The position numbers were made by a program, and so were the translations under genes. The notes below the pieces were generated by a model. It searched no databases and was not told the origin of the DNA. It saw only the letters and a program-made list of their open reading frames with translations. A stretch of 53,066 nucleotides of DNA from positions 4,611,958 to 4,665,023 of the forward strand of contig LSYV01000002.1 in the NCBI GenBank assembly GCA_001584585.1. Direction: 5' to 3'. Below are positions 23,486-35,300 of the stretch, in pieces. Position 1 is the stretch's first letter. Each line of letters begins with the position of its first letter. Source of the DNA: Gonium pectorale (lineage: Eukaryota > Chlorophyta > Chlorophyceae > Chlamydomonadales > Volvocaceae).

Positions 23486-26298
23486 ATGCTGCAATTCAAG
23501 AGCCATACTGTGAGCCGCGCGCGGAGGAACGCGCCCGGCCAAGTTCCTGGTGGCAAGCACGCACTTCGCCATGCAGCGTTCGCGACACCGTCGCAGCCGA
23601 CGAGGAAGCACATCTCTATTGGTGGCGGTGTGCTCGCGCGTGCTGCCACTGATGACACCAAGCCAAGCGTGGCCAGCGGCCAGCGCGCGGTGCTGGACAA
23701 GTCCGCCGGCCGCATGACCTACAAGCCCCTTTCCTACGGGGAGATGGTTAACGATGCCGTGGAGTCTGTGATGGCCGCAGTGGCGGACGGGGTGCAGTGG
23801 ATGGAGGTGGAGTTCCCCGCCCTGCCGACGAACGTGGACGGTACGCAGCGGGTTGGCAACCAGGGGCTCCATTCTTATCCATCCTGTGCGTTGTCTGTAG
23901 GAGAGCTTTGTAAGCACGCCCCTCTGTAAGACCCAGTTCCGCCCGTGACGTTCGGGGGTTGTGATACCGTACCAGGGTACAAGGGCTCCTCAGACCTGTT
24001 CATCGATTCGAACACACAATTGGCGCTGGCAGGGGCCAAGCGGGTGAGTGTGGCGCATTGCTGCAACCTCTGGGGCCCGATGGTGCACCCTGATGGGGGC
24101 AGATCCTGGCTGTGTGTTCCGCTCCTGCCACAGTGGTCTGGCGCACTCGGCGTGTTGTCCCCTTACGGCATTTGCAGGCAGATATGAACATAGCCGTGTT
24201 GTGCTCTGCCATTCAATGCACTCGTGTGTAGTTTGAGTATATTCGGGTTGGTGCCTGCCCGTTTTGTCATGCCCATGAACCCTTCATACATGAGCCCCGC
24301 TCTTTCACAACAGCCCTCGCTTCCCGCCCTATCGCCGCCAGCTTGCTGCTCGGGGCCGCAAGGTGCACATCGTCCTGCCAGATGGCGGCGAGTACGCGCG
24401 CACTTTCCGCATGTGAGGCGGGGTGGGACGGAGTCAATCTACCAGCCGGGAGCGCATTGCGCCTACGGGGCGCCCATTGCCATGAGATATCGCTTCCCAG
24501 AGTAGTTTCACAGTAGAAAAATGCGAGGCCAGCGGTTACCGGTAACGGTATTTCTGATTGGCATACCTCTGCCGTTCCATGCACTGGTGTACGGGTTTTG
24601 GCACGTGGGCACGCTGCGCCACGCGGTGATGCACTGTTGCGTTCACTCTGCATGTGATTTTTATGACGTTACGACCTGCGGTGTCGATGGCGCAGTTTCA
24701 AGAACTCCATCCAAATGGCCGAGGGCGTGACCCTTGGCCACCTCAAAGAGGCGGATCCGCCCAACCCCTTCGCGGGTCTTTTCGGCGGCGGTGCGCCCAG
24801 CAGCAAAGAGGCCGGTGAGCAGGCTGACACCTTCATCTTCATCAACGCCACTTGCGTGGAGCTCCTGAATGTGCGAACCTACGTGGAGAAGGCAAGTCGT
24901 GGATTGCTGGGTGGCATCAGGCCCGGACCATATGACAGCGACCTGGCCCGGAGTTTTGGTGCGCCAGGGGATGCGAGGCAAAACGACCTGGGACTGTAAA
25001 GGGCAGATGACCTTCGCTGCAGTTATGGCTGGTCGGCCTGCGGGTTAGCTGCCTGGCCGGTTCAGTTGTTTCCCGGCAAGGGCAGCAGTGCTTGCGACGG
25101 ATGTAGTCCCGCGGCACAGAGTGATGGACACGCTGCCAGGTACGCCGTTTGGCGTTCGCAAGGGTCCCTTCAGCTTGGGAGCACGACTCGGTCCTGCGAC
25201 ATCGTAACATCGGGTCTTCATTGAAGAGCGTCTGTGTCTCAGAAGCCCTCAGGCGCTGCTTGGGGCGCACGCCGCGGTTGTGATGGAGTTGCCCGTACTC
25301 TGGCTGCAGATGGCCCCGCCCGGCTCCAACAAAGTACTGGTGCTCTGGAACATGGAGCTGGACACTCTCCGAGGAGACTTGGGCCTGCCGGCCTTCCCAT
25401 CAAAGGACGTGCACTACCAGTTCCTGTCCAAGTTCCGGCCCGTATACTACCTCCGCCCCCGCGACTACTCGAAGTCAGTGCCCGTGCCGCCGTTCATCGT
25501 GAACTACAGCGGGGCGCTTTTCCGCGAGTTTCCCGGGCCGTGGCAGGTGCGGTTAGGTTGTGCCTGGTGCTCAGGCCTTGCAGCTGGGTTTCCATTTGAC
25601 ATCGGTGGCGCCCGTGGGGCAAGGTGTACGGGTTGCGGCGTACGACATTCTGCACACTCTTGTGTCATCGGCCTTTCGGGCGACAGTGGCCTTGGTGCTT
25701 CTGAGGATGGGGCCGGAAGGGGTGAAAGCGAAGGCGAGTGTTCCTGAGGTGTCTTGACGCGTTGCTGTCGGCGTTCGATGGGCCCTGCAAGCTACGTGCC
25801 CAACGCGACGTCGTCCAGATCCAAGGCTTGCAATAATGTATAACATCGGCAAAGCACAAGGGCTGTTCCGTACACGTGCTAGATGCGGTGAAGCGCTCCT
25901 TCGCGCTGTCTGTGGTCCCACAGAAGCTTCTGATAACCGCCACCTCCCCAGGTGATGCTTAAGCAAGACGGTGGCGAGTATGCCTGCATCGCGGAGGACC
26001 GCGCCCGATATAACCTCGGTAAGCAGAATGCACTGCTGCTGCCGTGTTTGTGCATACGTTTCGCACGGGCAGGGAATCAGCTGTTGGGGCCCTGATGAGT
26101 CTCGATGATGGCACGGCGACCCCACTCATGTGTCGTTTTGACTCCACAGGCGAGGTCAAGGAGGAGTTGACGGTTGCGATGGGGCTCGCGACGGAGGCTG
26201 AGGGCAGCACCATGCAGTTCCTGCGCCGCGGCTACAAGACGAGCACCTGGTATGAGGACGACTACGAGCAGGAGCAGAGCCACGAGTGGCGGTTGTAA
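23486..26298 (+). CDS. DUF1995 chloroplast protein, LPA3-like
   Basis: Seven exons (23486-23840, 23976-24043, 24363-24412, 24696-24891, 25253-25546, 25952-26018, 26150-26298) join in frame to 392 codons plus TAA. The first about 50 residues are rich in Arg, Ala and Ser, as in an algal chloroplast transit peptide. The rest is one DUF1995 domain: [89 protein letters not shown] and [16 protein letters not shown]. Arabidopsis LPA3, a photosystem II assembly factor, carries this domain, and the match to that subgroup looks good, but other DUF1995 proteins exist. Intron 4 starts with GC (AAG|GCAAGT). Plastid location and a PSII role are inferences. Confidence 0.82.
24892..25252 (+). other. GC-AG intron in the DUF1995 gene
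   Basis: The exon must end at ...TYVEK and resume at [17 protein letters not shown] to keep the domain. The only fitting donor is AAG|GCAAGT, and the acceptor is CCTCAG. Confidence 0.75.
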
Positions 26299-26645
26299 TG
26301 TATGAGACGCTTAGGTACAGGCATATTGCCTTTCAAGTGACTAGATTGTTAGATTTTGTACGCATGTTGTAGTACCTGAGGTGACCTGAGAGATTCAGTG
26401 GTGTGAAAAGAGAGGATCTTGTTCGCACAGTGAGATGTCAACGGGCAAGAGTGTGGAATGCTGTCATGGGGATGGATCCGAAGGCGTGTGCGTGAAGGCG
26501 TGTGAAGGCTTGCGCACTCCCGTCGGTCCTTGGGTCTGGCGCTAACCTGGCCGCATTTTGACGGTTTCAGAACTACCGTTTTAGATTTGCTTGCTTCTTC
26601 GATGAATGTTTCTCGTGTGACGGCATGGACGCGAACCCAAGTAAG

Positions 26646-26650
26646 TGTAA
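26646..26650 (+). promoter_or_regulatory. Possible TGTAA polyadenylation signal of the DUF1995 gene
   Basis: TGTAA about 350 nt past the stop. A second TGTAA overlaps the stop codon itself (26294-26298) but is too close to be the functional one. Confidence 0.3.
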
Positions 26651-26799
26651 GGATCAGGATCGGGCAGACTGAGCTTTATCATGCCCAGAGGCCCGATTCC
26701 CAGAATTGCAATCTGGAAATGATACGGGTTCTGCCCGTGGGTCTGCCGATAGTCGGGCAAACCATACAGCAAACCTGAACTCGCCAGGGGGCGCGTGCC

Positions 26800-26931
26800 C
26801 AGACAGACAGATTTCGTTACAGTACCTCCGACGCTGGGCGACCCGGCCTGCCACCGGGAAATTACTGCGAGAGTACGGGCAGCAAGGCAGCACCAGCAGA
26901 CAAACCAAGCAATGAAACAGTGGCCTAGTGC
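26800..26931. repeat. Dispersed repeat R1, copy A
   Basis: About 130 bp closely similar to 52903-53035. Shared blocks include gacccggcctgccaccggga, gcagcaaggcag and accagcagacaaacca. This copy begins with only about 2.5 ACAG units, whereas the other copy has over 50. It is probably part of a mobile element. Confidence 0.8.
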
Positions 26932-27063
26932 TGAACCCAGTCACTACCCAGTCAGGGGGCCTGCGGCTGGGCATTGGGAAAAAGCCCACACACGGGCCGT
27001 GCACAATAGAGGCCCGCCACCCAACAAGTCCAACCATGACTGTGGAGACAAAAGAGAAATCTG

Positions 27064-27163
27064 CCAAGAAAGAGGGAGCCCGCCTCTACGGTGGCGAAGG
27101 CGCGACGTTTCCAGTAGGGCGGGCGGGTACAGAGCAAGACATGTGACGTTCGTCCCGCCCCCC
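27064..27163. repeat. Dispersed repeat R2/R3 fragment
   Basis: Contains gcgacgtttccagtagggcg, also found at 52451-52472 and in diverged form near 30258. The part at 27137-27163 (agacatgtgacgttcgtccc and the following Cs) is an inverted match to the last 27 bases of the window. Confidence 0.7.
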
Positions 27164-28234
27164 AAAGACCGGCTTACCATCTTACCCGGTTTGTCGGACT
27201 TCACTAACCCGCGCCATCCCGGAGCCGGTCCCGACCACGAGCGGCAAAAGGCAAACATTGGTCGACGGGCGCACACACAGGGATCAAGGGCCCACCCCCT
27301 GGAGCGATGGTCCGTGCACCTAAGAATAGCAATTGCAGTGTTTCCTTTTCAGCGATAGGTTACATTTGTCGGCATGAATTTCATTCGGCCCCGAGTGCGA
27401 ATTTGAAGCTCACCGTGTGCAGTTTTGACAGCGGTGCTGCCGGTCCGCGCTCCAGGGGGAAGCGGTGCCCCAGGGGGGAGCGGGGTGAGAGCGTTCGGGC
27501 CAGTAGGGCAAACCATACACTATCCAGCGGCACGTCTTGTCCGGCTGTCGCTGAGCAGGAGCCGTAGAAGTGGCGCATCAGCCACAAACCCAACCAGGCG
27601 TAACTTCCGCATCATGATATTTACATGACCAGCACGAATGCGGCCTACCAGCTTATTGATTCCACCGAGGTCAGTTGACCCATTGACCACACGCCCAACT
27701 CAAAGCTCGCTGCGGGCCAACCCGTCCAACTGGTCCGCGTCTCCGCATCCGTAAACTAGCTGTGTACAGAGCAACAGACAGATACAGATACAGATTACAG
27801 GCTCCCCAGAGGGGCTGCAGGCCACACGAGCCGATTGGTTCCCGACCCGCCATAGCAGAGTGGGTGAAACACCTGTTGCCTTAGCCGTAAGGCCCAGAAC
27901 ACGAAACACAAAGAGCGCAACGTGACACAGACAACAACATGGCGCTGTGGGACACGTATGCAAACTTGGCATGCAATTGCAGAAAAGAACCTGAGCGGTT
28001 CGTGGGTTTAGTGTGTATTGTTGTGAGAGAAACCACCCGTACGGCAACAACCGTAAAAGTATGCTCCTCAGGGCCGAAACCCTACGCACTATCCAAAGTG
28101 CCCAAAATCGTACAGCATCCAGCCCTCGGACTCCATGTACTCAATCTCCACGCCCTTCCGCCACCGTGGGGACAGACAGCTAGACATACACCACAGTCCG
28201 AGGGACATAGGCCCCCGTTCTTGGAGGCTACGAG
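27164..28234. other. Repeat-island sequence without recognisable gene
   Basis: Holds short ORFs and G/C-rich stretches. The string gggcaaaccataca occurs both at about 26757 and here at about 27507, suggesting further decayed repeat sequence. No protein motif was recognised. Confidence 0.4.
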
Positions 28235-29349
28235 CTACGGACAAGTAAGTACACGGACCCGACAACCTACAAAAATAATCCTCCATAACCCATAAGTCCT
28301 CATCCACCAGGGGCGACCGTGCCAAAACATGGACGGAAGGGCTGTCTGTCCCCCTGTTCGTTGTCTGCGCCCTTTCTCGCCTCTCGTCCCCGTGATGAAG
28401 GCCATCCTCCTTGTCCAAAAACCCAGCTCCGGGGCGCTCAATATGTGTTCAAGCCCTATCTTGGGCACCTTCAGCCGGCGCCTGCTTGGCGCGCGGGCCT
28501 CGGGCACGTTGTTGTTGCCTGCCTCTGACTTGACGTCCGGCGCTGCGGCACGCTTGCGGATGGGGCCCCGCAAGGCTGCACGACCACCACACGGCCACCG
28601 CCACGGCCGCCACTGGCCGGCAATGCCGGCGGTTCCGCCTGCGCCCCGGCTGCACCACTGCCTGCGGCACATCCACAGCGTGCGCTGAGTTGGCACCCTG
28701 ATCCCGTCACCGGTGCCCCTGCACCGCGTACTGCTGCTTGAGAAGGAAACCGCGTCCGCGTGCGTGGAGCGATCGGCGTCGTTGAGTGCCCACTTGCCCG
28801 CGTGCGCCGCGTCAGACTTGCTGCGCACCCTGCTCTGCAGCATCCTGCCGCACGCCAACTTGACGCGGAGACCCCATCCGTCGCCAACCGTCCAGTGCCC
28901 GTGGCGGCCGATTCGTAAGAACTTGACAGCCTCCTCCGCGGCCTGCCTTGCGGGAGCCGCGGCCGCGACCTATTGGCGAGGACCCATGTGCTGGCGAGCT
29001 TGGCAACCTTCTCGTCGTGGACGTGGGCGCCTCTTGCCATCCTTCATGGTGGCGCTGAATCGGTACAAAAGGTGTGGCTCCCCTATTGCAGTGAAGGCGC
29101 CCGAAGGGTAGACCGCCCGTTGGTGGCCGGCGGGCTGCACCTCCTGGTACGCGGTGTGCACTTGCTTACACAAGCTCGTCGTGGCGCCGACGGTGGCGAC
29201 GCTGCTGGGCTGGCCCAGGAACGGAGCGGCGGCAGCTTTGGGTGCGCAACACTCCAGCTGTGGAGGAGCACGACTACTTCAATGGGATCGATGCAGCGCA
29301 TACCACTGCCGCACTCCAGGATCTAGCGGATCCACTCGCTCACGGGTAG
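28235..29349. other. Unassigned ORF fragments, possible decayed mobile-element gene
   Basis: Two stretches look more coding-like than their surroundings but neither resembles a family I know. On the minus strand at about 28360-28560 the frame reads RKRAAAPDVKSEAGNNNVPE followed by a basic segment. On the plus strand, a frame ending in TAG at 29349 contains LWVRNTPAVEEHDYFNGIDA. Both frames are broken by stops nearby, and no start-to-stop gene model could be made. Lying in the repeat island, they could be relics of a transposase-like gene, but this is a guess. Confidence 0.25.
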
Positions 29350-30228
29350 GGACGGGTCGATCCGGATTTGCTGCACCAGGCCCGGTATCATTAAGAGGCA
29401 GGACGTGATTCGTTGGGCCCGCAGCGCTGCGGTTGGCGGGCGTAGCCGAATTCGTGTCCGTGGAGCCACGGGCCAAAACGGCGGCCCCGGTCCTCGATTG
29501 CCCACGCAATGTCCGACGGCTTGGAGGTAGGCTGGATATCTCGGGTGGGGCCTGCGAGGCCGAGCCCAGGATATGGGTTCCGGCGGCGCAGCACGACAAC
29601 GGAAACGGCAACAGCAGCGGAGACAACACGGGAGCGGAACAGGAGCAGCGCCGAGCTCTGGGGCTCCCGACGGTTATGCTGGCAGGATGGGCGCTGGACG
29701 GAGCGGGAAAGTAAGGGATCCTCCTGGCGCCCCACCGGGCCGATGCAGACCAGCCCGCGATGCTGTTCCTGGAGGGCCTTACGCTGCCACGCTGCTGCGA
29801 TTGGACGAGGACAACGCTAGGCAGGGAGGACCGCCCGCTCCTTGAAGCTGGGAGGGAACAGTGCCAAGTGGGCGGAGGAGGTAATTGGGTTCTCATTGGA
29901 GCAGCACGGGGCGCATGGGCAGCCGGGGATGGGGGAGACAGAATCTTGCTGCGAAGGGACCGGGACCCAGCAGGGTTCCCGCGGGGAGAGGGAATGCTGG
30001 ACCCTGGACCGCTGGACGGGTGAGCGGGCGAGCGTCCCCTCTCCCGAGCGCACTCCCCAGCACCCGCCCATCCGCACTTCGGCAGCCGCGCATGCTGGTG
30101 GGTTGGCGGTTGGGAGTTGCTGGTTGCCGTGCGGGATGGCTGCAAATGTGGCGCCGCCCAGGCTTCGAGTGCGCTGTGGCCGGAGTTGCCGCGAGTTTTC
30201 GTAAAAAAGAGAACCAGAAACGGGGAGG
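29350..30228. other. No gene seen
   Basis: Long ORFs on both strands are of low complexity (Pro/Ser/Arg or Gly/Arg) and reflect high GC. There is no splice-consistent model and no domain. Confidence 0.4.
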
Positions 30229-30324
30229 GCAGCCTCTACGGACATACACACCCGAGGGTGTGATATTTCCAGCAGGGCGCCGAGTACAGGGCATGGCGGG
30301 CGAGCAGACGGGCCCCCCGGTGTG
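30229..30324. repeat. Dispersed repeat R3, copy 1
   Basis: Similar to 52436-52536. Shared features are acacccga, tttccag.agggcgccga and ggcatg.cgggcga, with scattered substitutions. A shorter relative lies at about 27090-27125. Confidence 0.75.
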
Positions 30325-30454
30325 TCACCAGAATAGTTACCTGACTATAAGTAGAAGGTGCGAGCAACCCAACATAACGCAACGCAACATAACGATGCGT
30401 AACACAAGGCTTCAACCGCGCGCCACCCCTGTCTGGCCAACCGGCCCCGCAGAA

Positions 30455-31249
30455 GCGGGCACAGGGCAAGGACCCGGGCGACCCCCGCGCCGTCCACGAG
30501 TTCAAAGGTGGGCGGGTGGGTGGGCTAGCTAGGGGGCGGAGGGGCTGGTAGGGCCGAGGTGGCGCTACTGTCGCGCGGCCAAGGCGCACCACGCAGCCGC
30601 TCACGGCGTACCACCCGGCCGCCTTTTGGGGCGNNNNNNNNNNNNNNNNNNNNNNNNNNNNNNNNNNNNNNNNNNNNNNNNNNNNNNNNNNNNNNNNNNN
30701 NNNNNNNNNNNNNNNNNNNNNNNNNNNNNNNNNNNNNNNNNNNNNNNNNNNNNNNNNNNNNNNNNNNNNNNNNNNNNNNNNNNNNNNNNNNNNNNNNNNN
30801 NNNNCCTTTTTGGATCATCCCACGCCCTGGCTGCGATCCGTCTCTGCAGCAGGGCTCCTGTCGGACGAGGGGCTGCGGGCGGCCATGCGGGCACAGGGCA
30901 AGGAACCGGGCGACCCCCGCGCCGTCTACGAGTTCAAGGGTCAATTGCGCGGTGGGTGGGCTAGCTAGGGGGCGGAGGGGCTGGTAGGGCCGAGGTGGCT
31001 CTACTGTCGCGCGGCCAAGGCGCACCACGCAGCCGCTCACAGCGTACCACCCAGGCGCCTTTTGGGGCGCCCTGCGCGGCCTGCCGCCCCCGTTTCTGTG
31101 TCTCCTTTGGCTCATCCCACGTCCTGGCTGCGATCCGTCTCCGCAGGAGGGCGCCTGTTGGACGAGGGGCTGCGGGAGGCCACGCGGGCGCAGGGCAAGG
31201 ACCCGGGCGACCCCCGCGCCGTCCACGTGTTCAAGGGTCAATTGCGCGG
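30455..31249 (+). repeat. Tandemly repeated exon and intron unit (three copies)
   Basis: An exon-like block recurs at 30455-30507, 30849-30946 and 31147-31249. It reads in one frame as (R)AQGKDPGDPRAVHVFKG, with VYEFKG or VHEFK variants. Copies 2 and 3 are preceded by the same acceptor context (gatccgtctctgcag or gatccgtctccgcag). The sequence after copies 1 and 2 (ggtgggctagctagggggcg onward, about 120 bp) is almost identical. The unit is about 300 bp. Copies 1 and 2 run into a stop (GWAS then TAG). Copy 3 continues for about 25 more codons to TGA at 31317. The protein family is not recognised. Confidence 0.8.
30634..30804. other. Assembly gap (171 N)
   Basis: A run of N inside the first repeat unit. 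By comparison with the next unit, the missing sequence should correspond to only about 34 bases (31070-31103). Confidence 0.95.
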
Positions 31250-31664
31250 TGCAAGCGAGTACATGCTGACGTTCGATGCCGTCTGCCCGGCGCGACACCT
31301 CACGACTGGAGCAATGTGAACTATCGGTGTCGACAAGGCCCACAAGGGCAAACTGCGTCCCTTGGTCAGGTGGACATGCCGTGAATGCGGCGGAAAGCAA
31401 GTTTCCCTGAAGGTGCCGAATGCCGAGAGGATCCTCAACGTCCGACAGGATGGCCGGGTGTTGACACCCGAGGAGATCGACAACCTCATCACCCGGCGGC
31501 TGCAGGCGGCAGAGGGGGCGGGCGGGGGGCGGGGCAGGCGGTGGGCGAGGCGGGCGGGGCGGCGGCGCAGGCGGCGGAGGGGGCGGGCGGGGCGGCGGGA
31601 CGGCGGGGCAGTCAGGGACGGGGACGGGGCTAGGCTGCTGAGCCCGCGTGATGAGATGAGATGA
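31062..31664 (+). pseudogene. Unrecognised ORF interrupted by one in-frame TGA
   Basis: The frame that carries repeat copy 3 (LLDEGLREATRAQGKDPGDP) is open from 31062 to a TGA at 31317, and continues in the same frame to 31664. The second part reads KLRPLVRWTCRECGGKQVSL and RVLTPEEIDNLITRRLQAAE. It has a CxxC pair and a helical segment before running into Arg/Gly low complexity. It may be a gene with an unlocated intron across the TGA, a pseudogene, or a mobile-element remnant. The family is unknown to me. Confidence 0.35.
31505..31640 (+). repeat. G-run-rich low-complexity tract
   Basis: Many runs of three to six G separated by one to four bases on the plus strand. This fits the pattern for G-quadruplex formation. 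Confidence 0.7.
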
Positions 31665-31674
31665 GATGAGGAGA
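31649..31674 (+). repeat. (GATGA)n pentanucleotide microsatellite
   Basis: About four tandem copies of GATGA followed by a decayed unit. A related GATGACATGAGATGA stretch lies at about 31778-31794. Confidence 0.7.
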
Positions 31675-32302
31675 GATGTGATGCCGATGAGCGGGCGGCC
31701 TCTGGCTGCATGCCCGCCCGCCCGTGGAATGATGAGCCCCCATGACCTGCTGCCGGGAGAGTCGGCCATGGCACGTGCGATGACATGAGATGACCCTGCG
31801 CCTTGCTCTGTGTACGGGATGTGGAGGCAGAAGGGCGAGGCAAAGCATCGCGGCCAGGGGTGGCGCGCGCGGGGTGGCCCCGCAGAAGAAGCTCCCTCAC
31901 GAACCACAGCCGCCCCTCAAGCACGTCAACCCTCGTGATGAATGGCGCATAATGGCGTGGAGGGCCCGCGTCTCTTTGTAACAATACCAAGCACCCCACG
32001 TCCATTGCCCCTTCACTGCCACATTTGATAAGGAAACCTTGCGAAAAAAAGGGAGCCGACCCCGACGGAATGCATACCGGTAGTGGCAGTGTGGCACACC
32101 GTCATGGATCAACCGCCAACGAAGTTGCCTTGAGCGACTACAGTGGCATTTAAAATTTAAAACAATATGCTAACGCAGTGTGGGAGCTGCCGGACAGCGT
32201 CTTCGCCCCGCACCCTTTTTTGTGGTACAATTGGCGCGAACCGGGGATTGTCACCGCAGCTTCTCACCGCAACTCAGACAATATACTAGAACGTTTTGGG
32301 GG
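31675..32302. other. Upstream region of the ARC6-like gene
   Basis: No gene recognised. It includes an AT-rich patch near 32150-32170 (tttaaaatttaaaac), in strong contrast to the flanks, that could lie in or near the ARC6-like promoter. Confidence 0.35.
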
Positions 32303-35300
32303 ATGATTCCTGCAGCCAGCTACCTTGCAGGGGGGCGTATGCCCCTGTGCCGAAGCAGGACGCCCTGCGCCCTGCGCCCTGTGCACGCTCCTACCTTCCG
32401 TCACGCTGACCGCCATGTTGCTCGTTTCCGTCAAGGCTCCACGATTGATCTGCAAGGCGCAACTGTGCGGCTTCCGCTTGAAGGGCAGGAGGTAGGCTTC
32501 AGCTTCGTGTCGAAATCGACATCATATTTTTCATGGTTGTGCATCAGACGGCGGTGCTGCTATTGCAAATGCGCATGGCGCGCAAATGGACAGCTGACAG
32601 CAGCTCCCTCTGCAGTTGCTCGGCCTGCGGAGGAGCGACCTCATCAAGGACAGTGAGCTCAATACAGTTTACGAGCAACTGGTCGGGGCAGCTTTGGAGC
32701 CTGGCTACACGGATATGGCATCGACGGGCAGGTGCGTGCCCGCTGGACAGCCTCGCCTTTGGGCAAGATCGATCTGGTACCCTGGCTTGCAGGCTTGAGG
32801 TGCTTGACTACGTGCGCCGGGAGATCATCAACAGCAAGGGTCGCGCTCGGGAGAGCCGGGAGCTGAGCCTGCCGCTGGACCTGCTCCCCGGCGCACTTGC
32901 GCTAATGACCGAGGTGGATTCGGCTTGTCAGTCACAGAGGCCATAGCGAAGTATGCACCATAAATTCCAGTTTGACGCCCTTCGGCTAGCATATTAATCA
33001 CGTCTGTTGCGCTGGTTGCGCCCTTCTCGGGTACGGTAGGGTACGGTGCTAACGGCAGGCACTGCCTGCACTGTGCTGCAGGTGGGCCAATGCCAGCTGG
33101 CCCTGGACATCGGCACGGAGCTAATGGGCATGTCGGAGACGGTGCCCGAGGACGTCCGGCGGGATGTGCTGCTCAGCATGGCCCTTGCTAACTGCGGCCT
33201 GGCTAGCGAAAGCCTAGAGGGCAACAACGCGCAGGCAAGTGAGCGCCGTGCATGTCTCGCCTGTGTGCATCCCTGTCAGTCGTCATCATGCATGGGCTAG
33301 GAACCTGGCGGAACCTTTACCTGCTGCGGCATTCTCCCCTATCTGTGCCCGAGGCTTCTCTGACTGATCAGATGCGTTGAGGGGTGAATACGTCACAGCG
33401 GCCAACCCGTGCCCCAAAGGCAAAACCGCTCCTTGTCTTGCCCCTTCACAGCTCGCCCAGGGCTGCAACTACCTGGAGGCTGCGCTGCAGCACCTTGAGA
33501 CTGCGGGCGAGCCGTCACTGGCGCCAACTCTGGCTACGCAAATCCGCCATGGCCTCTCATCACTGAGGGTGCAAGGAGCCATGGAGCAGGTAGGACTGCT
33601 CCAACGTCTGTAGGTGGATTGAGTCACGTTCCAGGTCTGTGACGGACCTGCCGCGCACCGACCCTCCGAACCCAACATATTTGGTATTTGCATTATGAGT
33701 CTCCTTCAACGGCCTGACAGACCAGTATCCCCCCCTCTGTATTATTATATTGTCCTCGTAGCTCAGCGGCCCTGTTGAGCCTAGCACTGCCGACGTGCGC
33801 AAGCGGGCTATCCGCGTGATCCGCGACGCGATCCGCACCCAGAACGCCTCTGTCGGCCAGCAGCCATCGGACGCCCTGGGGCTCAGCCTTGGCCTGGCAG
33901 TTGGTGGGGCTGCGCGTGGCCAGGTGGGCAGCGCCATCAGCAGCGGGGCGGGTGCGGCGGTGACGGGCAGCACGGCTGTCACCCCTGAGCTGATGGAGAC
34001 GCTGATGAGCGTGCTTACCTCTGAGGAGGTAGTGGAGCTGCTGGAGTGGGAGCAGGTAGCGCAGAACCCGGCGGCCTGCAAGTGGTAAGACCACTTCGAC
34101 CCAGGCGTCTTTGCTCGCACGCTAGCTGTGACGTTCTGACGAACAATTGGCTTGCATGGCTGCCTGGGTGCCTGCAACTTTGTTGAACAGCGTGCGGTCT
34201 CACTGCTCCATATGCGAAACGGCGTGCTCAAACAATCCGGCTAAAGGGCAGGGGGCAAGGACATCATAGCCTGCAGCCCATGGACCCTGGGCCCGACCCA
34301 ACAAGTAACCCCCCATGAACTAAACACTGGAGTGCGGTCTTCGTGTGTCTTCATGCAAGCAGACGTATTATGAGCGTTGCCCTGGTCCTACGCCCTAAGG
34401 ATGTACGCTGGCCTGCTGGAGGGGGTCGGCGTGGCACACGTCATCCACGGCTTCGTGCGCCGCCAGCCTGCATACATTAAGATGGGCCTCGGCCTGGTGC
34501 AGGTGCGCCCGTAGCCCGTCAATCCGTCCCCCTTCCCATTCAGCCGGACAGGTCTATTCCGCAGCTGTTTTGCAGTGAGCGACCTTCCCTGGGGCTCGAA
34601 ACAGCCGATATGTATTCTTCTATTCCATTTACGGCTCCCGCAGCAATTGCCGTCAACGCCGGACCTGTGCGTGGTAGAGGGTGTGTGCTACGTGCTCCTC
34701 GGTGGAGTCGGCCAAGCTGCTGCTGCGCTGAAGCGCGCTGAGCGCCCTGGGAGCAAGGCGGCTGCGGGCGAGAGGTACGATGGGTCCTTTCTGTCGAATG
34801 CAGTTCGGTTGTATTGCAGCTAGTCAACCTGGTGACAAACCGGACAATGTGGGAACAGTCTCGATCGCCTTGTTCTTCCTCAATGTGTTGCCGCCCTCAA
34901 CCATCTCCATGTCATACGCTCCCGCAGGCCTGCAGAACTCGACGTCGCTGACGGCGCTCTTCCCTCAAGCCGCGACGCGTACCAGTTCGTGATCTTGAGC
35001 TCCGCTGGGTCGGGCGACGGGTTGCTGCCGGGCCTCTGCCTTCTGACAGAGCGGTGGCTGTCTCAGGCAAGTTGAGGTCTGAGCACCGGTCTCGTGCATG
35101 GGGAGATAATGAACTACGGAGCTTTGTGTTGGAGTTATATACTGCACAAGGGCAGGCGCGCAGGGTCTCAGGTGCAGGAAGCTGTTGGTTTCGAGGTACT
35201 AGCCGCCGCAGCTGCCGGGACTCCCTCGCCCATGGGCGCCTGTACCTCCCGGATGGGCCTTTATGCAGCCTCGGTCCTTTCTCTTCGGCCAAGGACCATT

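Noticed and set aside
29279..30145. 288-codon minus-strand Ser/Pro/Arg ORF
   Set aside because: Low-complexity composition as expected for GC-rich noncoding sequence. It has no domain or splice context.
30525..31907. 460-codon minus-strand ORF
   Set aside because: Crosses the N gap and the tandem units. Composition is Pro/Arg/Ser low complexity. Continuity through the gap is not real evidence.
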